A stretch of DNA of 42,917 nt from Chloroflexota bacterium. Its GTDB lineage: Bacteria > Chloroflexota > UBA11872. The position numbers and the translations under genes are program-made. Positions 1 to 6,110 of this stretch are shown piece by piece. The notes under the pieces were generated by a model. That model saw only the letters and a program-made list of their open reading frames with translations. It searched no databases and was not told where the DNA came from. Each line of letters begins with the position of its first letter. The stretch's first letter is position 1. The stretch lies in NCBI GenBank assembly GCA_028874175.1, contig JAPPLN010000060.1:13218-56134 (forward strand), written 5' to 3'.

Positions 1-149
1 CCCCCCCCCCCCGCCCGCCGGCCGCGCCCCCCCGCCCCCCCCCCCCGCTCCCCCTTCACCCCCACCGATTTCCGTCCCCGGCTCGCCCCGCCGCCCAGCC
101 TCCCGCCCAGGCCTCGCCACCTCGCCCCTCATCCTCGAGGGTGCGGCCG

Positions 150-190
150 CTCGTGCTCCCTCGCCTGGGGAAGAGGGTTGGGGTGAGGAT
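150..190. repeat. Dispersed CCCTCACCCCAACCC-type repeat, copy 1
   Basis: The reverse complement reads CCTCACCCCAACCCTCTTCC and resembles the copy at 18664-18703. A more diverged relative with CCCTCACC lies at 3096-3147. All three are intergenic. This looks like a small dispersed palindromic repeat family; the exact ends are uncertain. Confidence 0.4.
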
Positions 191-269
191 CTTTCGGCCG
201 AGGTCTCACCCCCAAGGCCCCTCGCTCCACCGCACCCCGCTCGCACCCCAAATCCGCCAAAAAAGCGCC

Positions 270-305
270 CCGAAAAAACCGAAGAGTTTTTCGGAAAAAA
301 CTCTT
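270..305. repeat. Two mutually exclusive AT-rich hairpins
   Basis: AAGAGTTTTT (282-291) and AAAAACTCTT (296-305) form a perfect 10-bp stem with loop CGGA. CCGAAAAA (270-277) can instead pair with TTTTTCGG (287-294), so the same T-tract serves two competing stems. On the minus strand the larger stem is followed by CGG and six T, as in an intrinsic terminator. It could end a minus-strand transcript or act in the leader of sthA, about 190 bases downstream. No function is demonstrated. Confidence 0.45.
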
Positions 306-492
306 ATACGCGCGCAGACCCCCCGCTTCCACCCATCCACCGCCCGTCCCCGTCCCCCTTACAACCGCCTCATCCCTCGCCCTCAACGCCTTGTGGGCGC
401 CTCTCGAGCAAGTTGGACCGCCATGCGGCACTTCCCACTACACTTCACGCGTGTCGGATACTCAGGCTGCCAGCCAGGGTGTTGACGGGAAG

Positions 493-1890
493 ATGAGAGA
501 GCCTGAGCGGTACGACATCGTCATCATCGGCACGGGTCCGGCCGGTCGGCGGGCGGCGATCCAGGCCGCCAAGGTGGGCCGGCGGGTCGTAACCATCGAC
601 CGCCAGCGGTATGTGGGCGGGCAGGCCGTGCACCGGGGGACGATTCCTTCGAAGACGCTGCGCGAGGCCGTAATTCACGTGACGGGGGTGGGACAACGGG
701 CGTTCTACGGGGCGGCCTACCGGGTGATGACGAATGTGACGATGGACGACCTGCTGCGGCGCACGGCGCAGGTGGTGCAGTCCGAGGTGGACGTGGTTCG
801 CGACGGGTTTTTGCGTAATGACATCGACATGCTGAACGGCATTGCGCACTTCGAGGACCCGAACACGGTTGCGGTGCATACAGAGAACTCGATCCTGGAG
901 CTGCGCGCCGACAAGGTGATCCTGGCGACCGGGTCTCGACCGGCGCGGCCGGCGCACATCCCGTTCGACAAGGAGCGGGTGGTGGACAGCGACGGGATCC
1001 TGGACCTGCACTCGATTCCGAAGTCAATGACGGTGGTTGGGGCCGGGGTGATCGGGACCGAGTACGCCAGCATCTTCGCGACGCTGGGTGTGGCCGTGAC
1101 GCTGATTGACGGTCGCCGAGATCTGCTGGAGATGGTGGACGAGGAGATCGGCGAAGCGCTGAAGTACCGGATGCGCGAGGACGGAATCACGCTGCGGCTG
1201 GGTCACAACGTGTCCTCGGTCGAGTTGGACGCGCGAGGACGGCCGGTGACCGTGCTGGAGACCGGCGCCAAGGTCGTGAGCGACCTGGTGATGTACTCGA
1301 TCGGACGTCATGGCGCCACGGGCCTGCTGAACCTGGACGCGGCGGGACTGAAGGCGGACTCCCGTGGGCGACTGAAGGTGAACCAGCACTTCCAGACGGA
1401 CGTGGAGCACATCTACGCGGTCGGCGACGTGATCGGTCAACCGGCGCTGGCTTCGACCTCGGCCGAGCAGGGACGGCTGGCCGCTCTGCACGCGCTGGGG
1501 ATGGCCTGTCCGGAGATCGACGACGATCAACTCCCGATCGGCATCTACACGATTCCCGAGATCGCGCTGATCGGGAAGACCGAAGAGCAGCTGACGCTGG
1601 CCGGCATCGCCTACGAGAGCGGAGTGGCGCGGTACAAGGAGATAGCGCGCGGGGCGATCATCGGAGACGACTTCGGGATTCTGAAGCTGCTGTTCGACCC
1701 GGACACGCGCAAGGTGCTGGGGGTGCATATCTTCGGCAGCCAGGCGAGTGAACTGCTGCACATCGGGCAGGCAGTGATGGAGCTGGGCGGCACGATCGAT
1801 TATTTCGTGGAGACGATCTTCAACTATCCGACGTTTGCCGAGGCGTACAAGGTGGCGGGGCTGAACGGGGTGAACAAGCTGCTGCGGTAG
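493..1890 (+). CDS. sthA: Soluble (Si-specific) pyridine nucleotide transhydrogenase
   Basis: A 465-residue flavoprotein of the pyridine nucleotide-disulfide oxidoreductase family, predicted to transfer hydride between NADPH and NAD+ in the cytoplasm and so balance redox pools. The N-terminus carries the FAD-binding IIGTGPAG (residues 11-18). Where disulfide reductases have the redox-active CxxxxC, this protein has RGTIPSKTLR (about 48-57), which lacks the first Cys as in known SthA proteins. A second GxGxxG near residue 180 binds NAD(P), and a YAVGDV segment near 306 is the second FAD contact. Length matches E. coli SthA (about 466). The ATG at 493 is chosen because the FAD motif follows closely and GGGAAG precedes it; an upstream extension to 391 would add 34 residues of no family resemblance. 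Dihydrolipoamide dehydrogenase is less likely without the cysteine pair. Confidence 0.88.
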   Translation: MREPERYDIVIIGTGPAGRRAAIQAAKVGRRVVTIDRQRYVGGQAVHRGTIPSKTLREAVIHVTGVGQRAFYGAAYRVMTNVTMDDLLRRTAQVVQSEVDVVRDGFLRNDIDMLNGIAHFEDPNTVAVHTENSILELRADKVILATGSRPARPAHIPFDKERVVDSDGILDLHSIPKSMTVVGAGVIGTEYASIFATLGVAVTLIDGRRDLLEMVDEEIGEALKYRMREDGITLRLGHNVSSVELDARGRPVTVLETGAKVVSDLVMYSIGRHGATGLLNLDAAGLKADSRGRLKVNQHFQTDVEHIYAVGDVIGQPALASTSAEQGRLAALHALGMACPEIDDDQLPIGIYTIPEIALIGKTEEQLTLAGIAYESGVARYKEIARGAIIGDDFGILKLLFDPDTRKVLGVHIFGSQASELLHIGQAVMELGGTIDYFVETIFNYPTFAEAYKVAGLNGVNKLLR

Positions 1891-1962
1891 GACCTGTGCG
1901 TCGTTCGGGCGCTGGGCGGTGGCAGTATGGGCGGGTTGCGGAACTGGTCGAGGTCATTGGTT

Positions 1963-3024
1963 ATGTCGGAGACGGTTGACGCGCCGGATGGTAAGCGGCG
2001 CCGCATCCTGACGGGGTTGCGGCCTTCAGGTCCCTCCCACGTGGGGCATTACGCCGGGGCGTTCTCGCAGTGGCTGGAGTTGCAGGAGGAGTACGAGTCG
2101 TTCTTCCTGCTGGCCGATTACCAGGTCTCCGACTATGCCGACAACCTGCCATGGATCCGTTGGGGTCTCTGGGAAGTGACACTGGACTGGCTGGGGGTGG
2201 GGCTGGACCCGAACATCTCGCACTTCGTGATCGAGAGCGGGGTGCCGGAGTTCGCGGAATTGACGCTGCACCTGAGCTGGTTCCTGGGGCTGGGTCATTT
2301 GCAGCGGAATCCGACGCTGAAGGCCGAACTGGCGGACTTGGAGACGACCAACAAGACGGTGCCGGTGGCGTTTTTCAACTATCCGGTGATGCAGATCTCG
2401 AACATCCTGCTGCCGCTGGCGCACCTGGTGCCGGTGGGGGAGGACCAGTTGCCGCACATCGAGATGACGCGGGACGTGGCGATTCGCTTCAACCGGAGAT
2501 TCGGGGAGACGTTTGTGGTTCCCGAGGGCCGGGTTGGCGAGGTGCCGCGGCTGGTGGGAATCGACGGCAAGGGGAAGATGGGGACCTCGGCGGGGAACGC
2601 GATTTTCCTGAAGGACTCGGAAGAGACGCTGCGGGCGAAGGTGCGGAGCATGTTCACGGACCCGAAGCGGCTGCGGGCGACGGACCCGGGGACGGTGGAG
2701 GGCAACCCGGTGTTCATGTACCACGACGCGTTCAACCCGGACACGGAGGAAGTGGACGATCTGAAGGCTCGATATCGGGTCGGCAAGGTCGGCGACGTAG
2801 AGGTGAAGGACCGGTTGTTCAACGCGATGAATGCGTTCCTGGCGCCGATCCGGGAGCGCCGGGCGGATTGGCAAGCGCGGCCGGACGACGTGCGGGACGT
2901 GCTGGCGGCCGGGACGGCGGAGACGAAGCGCCGGGCGGAACCGCTGCTGGAGCAGGTTCGAAGCGCGCTGGGGCTGGACTATCTGAGGGACGGTCCGCCG
3001 CCGGCGCCGGAGGGGGCGCCGTAG
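1963..3024 (+). CDS. trpS: Tryptophanyl-tRNA synthetase
   Basis: A class I aminoacyl-tRNA synthetase of 353 residues that charges tRNA-Trp. The HIGH-type motif is PSGPSHVGHY (residues 21-30). The KMSKS loop appears near residue 204 as GKMGTSAGN, a variant of KMSKSxGN in which GT replaces SK. Between them lie the expected Rossmann-fold segments, including PVMQISNILLPLAHLVPVGE. Length fits bacterial TrpRS (330-360). The ATG at 1963 is preferred over one at 1927, because only 1963 gives the normal short lead into the HIGH motif. The gene follows sthA by about 70 bases on the same strand and may be co-transcribed. The unusual KMSKS variant is the only oddity. Confidence 0.9.
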   Translation: MSETVDAPDGKRRRILTGLRPSGPSHVGHYAGAFSQWLELQEEYESFFLLADYQVSDYADNLPWIRWGLWEVTLDWLGVGLDPNISHFVIESGVPEFAELTLHLSWFLGLGHLQRNPTLKAELADLETTNKTVPVAFFNYPVMQISNILLPLAHLVPVGEDQLPHIEMTRDVAIRFNRRFGETFVVPEGRVGEVPRLVGIDGKGKMGTSAGNAIFLKDSEETLRAKVRSMFTDPKRLRATDPGTVEGNPVFMYHDAFNPDTEEVDDLKARYRVGKVGDVEVKDRLFNAMNAFLAPIRERRADWQARPDDVRDVLAAGTAETKRRAEPLLEQVRSALGLDYLRDGPPPAPEGAP

Positions 3025-3095
3025 CACGGATTGCGTCTGGCTCTGCCCGCCACGGAGAGACTTTGCGTAACCCGAGGTCGGGTGCCCGGAAGACC

Positions 3096-3147
3096 CCTCA
3101 CCGGTTTCGGCCGGGGACGGCCGAACCTGCCTCTCCCCCTGGAGAGG
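3096..3147. repeat. Intergenic palindromic repeat after trpS
   Basis: The stretch holds two hairpins: an imperfect GGTTTCGGCC / GGCCGAACC pair and a perfect CCTCTCC (3130-3136) / GGAGAGG (3141-3147) pair with a CCCT loop. It begins with CCCTCACC, linking it weakly to the dispersed repeats near 150-190 and 18664-18703. It might also attenuate transcription between trpS and the NUDIX genes, though no T-tract follows. Confidence 0.4.
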
Positions 3148-3214
3148 GTGAAGAGCCGCCGCACCTTCTTCGAGGACGAGAGACGTTTTGCAGAGCTTTC
3201 CCCGGAGGGTCAGG

Positions 3215-3751
3215 TTGAGCGCTGATAGGCAGCCGGACTGGACGCGGCGGGGCGGTCCGGTTACTCGGGCCGCGAGGCAATTGCCGGATGGGGCGTTGCC
3301 GTCGTGGGCGTGGATCCGGCCGCAGGCGTTGGTGGCGGTTCGCAGCGGGTCGCGCGTGCTGGTCCAGGACTACGCGGCGACCGGCGGCGAATCCGCCTAC
3401 CGGCCGCTGGGCGGCGCGATCGACCATGGAGAACTCGCGGAAGTGGCGGCGAAGCGCGAGATCCAGGAAGAAGTGGGCGCGGAGATCACGGACGCGCGGC
3501 TGCTGGGGGTTCTGGAGAACATCTATTCGAAGGACGACAAGGACTGGCACGAGATCGTGTTCATGTTCGAGGCGCGGTTCGTGGATCGGTCACTGGAAGA
3601 GGCGGAGCGGCTTGTCGGGGTGGAGGGCGACGGGGGTCGGATCGAGGCGGTGTGGCTCGATGTCTCGGCGCCGTTGGACGCGCCGCTGTATCCGCCGGGG
3701 CTGTTGGAGCTGCTGCGGGCGCGGCTGGCCGAATTGGCCGCTGACGACTGA
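3215..3751 (+). CDS. NUDIX hydrolase, paralog 1 of 4
   Basis: A 178-residue protein with a complete NUDIX box, G-x5-E-x7-REIQEEVG (residues 67-88), which binds divalent metal and hydrolyses a nucleoside diphosphate linked to another group; the substrate cannot be read from sequence. After the box it shares a segment of the form LGVLENIYSK...HEIVFMFEARF and a C-terminal PLDxPLYPxGLLELL with the three genes that follow. I chose TTG at 3215 because GGAGGG (3204-3209) sits five bases upstream; a TTG at 3188 is possible. It has a longer N-terminus than its paralogs and starts a plus-strand run of four related genes. Confidence 0.8.
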   Translation: MSADRQPDWTRRGGPVTRAARQLPDGALPSWAWIRPQALVAVRSGSRVLVQDYAATGGESAYRPLGGAIDHGELAEVAAKREIQEEVGAEITDARLLGVLENIYSKDDKDWHEIVFMFEARFVDRSLEEAERLVGVEGDGGRIEAVWLDVSAPLDAPLYPPGLLELLRARLAELAADD

Positions 3752-3763
3752 GCGAGGTTCTGA

Positions 3764-4246
3764 GTGGACGACCTGGCGAGGTCTGAACTGCTGCCGTCGT
3801 GGGCGGGGATCCGGCCGCTGGCGCTGGCGGTGTTTCGGGACGGGCCGCGCATCCTGGTGGAGGACGCCGAGGCCTGGGACCGACGCGACCGGTTCTACCG
3901 GCCGCCTGGCGGTGGGGTGGAGTTCGGCGAGCGCGCCATCGACGCCGTGCGGCGCGAAATGCGGGAAGAGTTCGACGCGGAGATCAGGGACGTGCAGGCG
4001 CTGGGGACGCTGGAGAGCATCTTCGAGTACCAGGGTCGGCCGGGGCATGAAATCGTGTTTCTAATCGAGGCACGGTTTGAAGACGCCTCCTTCTACGAAG
4101 CCGAGCGGATTCCCGGCAGGGAGGGTGCCGACATTCGGATCGAGGCAATCTGGCTGGACGTGTCGCGGCCGCTGGATCGGCCGCTGTATCCGAATGGGCT
4201 GCTGGAACTGTTGCTGACGGGCGTTGCTCCAGGGTCCCGTCGGTGA
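3764..4246 (+). CDS. NUDIX hydrolase, paralog 2 of 4
   Basis: A 160-residue NUDIX protein starting at GTG, 12 bases after paralog 1. Its box runs G50-x5-E56-x7-REMREEF with Asp71 where the family consensus has Gly; the metal-binding Glu residues are intact, so activity is still plausible. The flanking PSWAGIRPLALAVFRDGPR and PLDRPLYPNGLLELL segments are almost the same as in paralog 3, including at the DNA level near 3811-3865 and 4299-4353, which points to fairly recent tandem duplication. Substrate unknown. Confidence 0.8.
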   Translation: MDDLARSELLPSWAGIRPLALAVFRDGPRILVEDAEAWDRRDRFYRPPGGGVEFGERAIDAVRREMREEFDAEIRDVQALGTLESIFEYQGRPGHEIVFLIEARFEDASFYEAERIPGREGADIRIEAIWLDVSRPLDRPLYPNGLLELLLTGVAPGSRR

Positions 4247-4714
4247 ATGGAGTCGGACGACCAAGTGGAGTCTGATCGGCTGCCTTCGTACGCCAGGATT
4301 CGGCCGCTGGCGCTGGCGGTGTTCCGGGACGGCCCCCGCATCCTGGTGGAGGACAAGTGGTATCGGCCCGAACCTTTCTACCGGCCCCCGGGCGGTGGGG
4401 TGGAGTTTGGCGAACTTGCCGTCGAGGGCGTGCGGCGCGAGATGCGTGAAGAGTTTGGCACCGAGATCAGGGACGTGCGGCTGCTTGGCACGCTGGAGAA
4501 CATCTTTGACTATCGAGGGCGACCGGGGCATGAAATCGTAATGGTGTTTGAAGCGCGGTTTGTCGATAGCTCGTACTACCAGGCCGAGCGGATCGTCGGC
4601 ACGGAGGGTGTCGGCACCAAGTTTGAGGCAGTTTGGATCGATGTGTCACAACCGCTGGATCGGCCGTTGTATCCGAATGGATTGCTGGAGTTGCTCGGTG
4701 AAAGTCCGGGCTAG
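4247..4714 (+). CDS. NUDIX hydrolase, paralog 3 of 4
   Basis: A 155-residue NUDIX protein whose ATG follows the TGA of paralog 2 with no gap, so translation is probably coupled. The box is complete: G50-x5-E56-x7-REMREEFG (to residue 71). It is the closest relative of paralog 2, sharing the IRPLALAVFRDGPRILVED stretch, a GRPGHEIV segment and the C-terminal PLDRPLYPNGLLELL. The substrate is not evident; the conserved YRPPGGGVEFGE lead into the box is the family hallmark here. Confidence 0.8.
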   Translation: MESDDQVESDRLPSYARIRPLALAVFRDGPRILVEDKWYRPEPFYRPPGGGVEFGELAVEGVRREMREEFGTEIRDVRLLGTLENIFDYRGRPGHEIVMVFEARFVDSSYYQAERIVGTEGVGTKFEAVWIDVSQPLDRPLYPNGLLELLGESPG

Positions 4715-4746
4715 ATGGCTGTTGGGGGCCTGGGAGTGCGGCACGT

Positions 4747-5223
4747 GTGGAGCCCGACCCGGATGGCCCGGTGATGGCTGAGCGATCACCAGCCTATGCC
4801 GGTATTCGTCCCGTGGCGCTGGCCGTGATTCGGGATGGGTCGCGGCTGCTGGTGCGTGAGTACCGGACGGCGAAGGGCAACCGGTTTTACCGACCGTTGG
4901 GCGGGGCCATTCATTTTGGGGAGCGTGGGGCGGAGGCCGTTCGGCGGGAGATTCGGGAGGAGATTGGCGAGGAGATCGAGGTCGTTCGGCATCTCGAGAC
5001 GCTGGAGAACATCTTTGAGCGGGAGGGGCAGGCGGCTCACTGGATCGTGCTGCTATTTGAGGCGGAGTTTGGGGAGCGTTCGCAATACGCGATTGAGCGA
5101 TTCGCGGGTGTGGAGGGTGACGGCGAGCACATCGAGGCGCAGTGGATCGACATTAGCCAGCCGCTAGAAGGGCCTCTGTACCCCGTGGGGCTGCTGGATT
5201 TGCTGACAGAGAGAGACGTCTGA
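4747..5223 (+). CDS. NUDIX hydrolase, paralog 4 of 4
   Basis: A 158-residue NUDIX protein, the most diverged of the group with paralog 1. The box is G53-x5-E59-x7-REIREEIG (to residue 74). It keeps the AYAGIRPVALAVIRDGSR start and a PLEGPLYPVGLLDLL end. GTG at 4747 is used; ATG at 4774 would drop nine residues and still keep the domain. Its TGA lies in the 5' arm of a strong hairpin that separates it from the convergent antitoxin gene, which marks the end of the NUDIX transcription unit. Confidence 0.78.
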   Translation: MEPDPDGPVMAERSPAYAGIRPVALAVIRDGSRLLVREYRTAKGNRFYRPLGGAIHFGERGAEAVRREIREEIGEEIEVVRHLETLENIFEREGQAAHWIVLLFEAEFGERSQYAIERFAGVEGDGEHIEAQWIDISQPLEGPLYPVGLLDLLTERDV

Positions 5224-5254
5224 GAAGAGCGGCTGGGAGGTCAGCCGCTTCTCA
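5221..5254. terminator. Bidirectional terminator between NUDIX 4 and the antitoxin
   Basis: TGAGAAG-A-GCGGCTG pairs with CAGCCGC-TTCTCA, giving a 13-bp stem with one bulged A and a loop of about six bases. The TGA of the plus-strand NUDIX gene (5221-5223) and the TGA of the minus-strand antitoxin (5254-5252) are the two feet of the stem. There is no clear T-tract, so efficiency is uncertain. Confidence 0.6.
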
Positions 5255-5599
5255 GCGCGTGTCGGAGTCGGTCAGCAGAGTGTCGATGGTGGTGTTGAGG
5301 GTGGCGGCGATTTTGGCGAGGGTGGCGGCGGAGCCGGGTTTGAGGCTGCGTTCGATTTCGGAGAGGTAGCTGGGGGAGATGCCGGCTCGGCGAGCAAGCT
5401 CGCGCAGGGTGAGGCCGCGGTGGGTGCGGAAGGCGACGATTGGGGAATCGCCGCGGATGATGGCGAGTGCGACCGGGTGGGGGATGCGGCTGCCGTCGTC
5501 GGCTTCCAATGCCGCGAGACGATCCTCGAGTTCCTCGTTTCGTTCCAGCAGCGCACGATAGGCCGTCTGCGTTAGCTGGACCGTTGCCTCGCTAGTCAT
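5252..5599 (-). CDS. XRE-family HTH antitoxin
   Basis: A 115-residue protein with a predicted helical N-terminus (about 10-33, rich in Glu, Leu and Arg) and a Cro/C1-type helix-turn-helix at about 57-108 (LTLRELARRAGISPSYLSEI). It is predicted to neutralise the toxin encoded just upstream and to bind the operon's promoter region. The ATG at 5599 overlaps the end of the toxin gene by eight bases, and the toxin's last codons supply the GGAGG ribosome binding site, so the two are translationally coupled. Toxin-before-antitoxin order with an XRE antitoxin resembles HigBA-type modules. A stand-alone regulator is less likely given the overlap. Confidence 0.78.
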   Translation of the reverse strand: MTSEATVQLTQTAYRALLERNEELEDRLAALEADDGSRIPHPVALAIIRGDSPIVAFRTHRGLTLRELARRAGISPSYLSEIERSLKPGSAATLAKIAATLNTTIDTLLTDSDTR

Positions 5600-5870
5600 A
5601 TGCCTCCTTCCGGTGCCGCACGCGCAAGACGAGCATGACGGCGACTACCTCCCGATCGATTCGGAATAGCACGCGATAGTTGCCGACCCTCAGCCGACGA
5701 AATGGACTTCCGGTGAGGGAGACCACCTGCCGGGCGAAGGCGGCTGGATCGCTTGCGTACCGTTCGATTCTGCCGATGATCCGCTCGCGATCCTGGGCGT
5801 TCAGGCGACGCATGTCTCTTACCGCCCTCGCCGTCCATTCGATGCGCAGACTCTGCCGCATTGGAGTCAT
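5592..5870 (-). CDS. RelE/ParE-superfamily toxin
   Basis: A 92-residue basic protein with the RelE-type fold signature: an N-terminal WTARAVRDMRRL helix, a central RIERYASDP segment, then LRVGNYRVLFRID and a C-terminal VLRVRHRKEAY strand. RelE-type toxins usually cleave ribosome-bound mRNA; whether this one does, or inhibits gyrase like ParE, is not evident. The C-terminal R-H-R-K-E-x-Y pattern favours RelE. Start ATG at 5870; an internal ATG nine bases on is possible. The start codon touches a perfect 7-bp inverted repeat (5870-5888), the likely autoregulatory site. A much longer frame extending to 7178 lies antisense to the transketolase-like gene and is not real. Confidence 0.8.
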   Translation of the reverse strand: MTPMRQSLRIEWTARAVRDMRRLNAQDRERIIGRIERYASDPAAFARQVVSLTGSPFRRLRVGNYRVLFRIDREVVAVMLVLRVRHRKEAYD

Positions 5871-5888
5871 GTTCGCATATAGCGAACA
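5870..5888. promoter_or_regulatory. Candidate operator of the toxin-antitoxin operon, inner repeat
   Basis: TGTTCGC (5870-5876), ATATA, GCGAACA (5882-5888) is a perfect 7-bp inverted repeat overlapping the toxin start codon on the minus strand. Its position and symmetry fit binding by a dimeric HTH antitoxin. Confidence 0.55.
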
Positions 5889-5890
5889 CA

Positions 5891-5924
5891 CCGTCAATGG
5901 CCGCAATATATGAGACATTGACGG
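5891..5924. promoter_or_regulatory. Outer inverted repeat upstream of the toxin gene
   Basis: CCGTCAATG (5891-5899) and CATTGACGG (5916-5924) are perfect 9-bp inverted repeats 16 bases apart, with an AT-rich ATATAT core between them. Each arm contains a TTGACGG, resembling a -35 element on its own strand. It may be a second operator or promoter element; no clear -10 partner is seen. Confidence 0.4.
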
Positions 5925-6110
5925 TGGCGCGAGTTCAGGATTGGCGGCTGATTCGGTAGGCTTATCGGGCGGTCGGATGGCGCTGCGTGAAGGCGTGCCC
6001 CGGCCTCCAGGTGGATATACGAAGCGGCGGCCGCATGGGTGCGGCGACAGGGACGGCAGAAGGTCCGATAGAGACGCCGCGACCCAGGCCAGACGAGGAG
6101 CAACCCAGGG

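Larger units (their letters stand above)
1..492. other. Gene-free left edge, extremely C-rich
   Basis: The first ~56 bases are almost pure C with a few G, grading into C-rich sequence to about base 120. Reading frames here have the composition of shadow frames and match no family I recognise. The stretch also holds one copy of a dispersed GGGTTGGGGTGAGG-type repeat (near 150-190) and an AT-rich hairpin (270-305), both listed separately. The C-run may be an assembly-edge artefact or a real low-complexity tract; the sequence alone does not decide. Confidence 0.6.

Noticed and set aside
2070..3218. A 382-codon ORF in another frame over trpS
   Set aside because: Low-complexity Gly/Ala/Arg composition and full overlap with trpS, which has the HIGH and KMSKS motifs.
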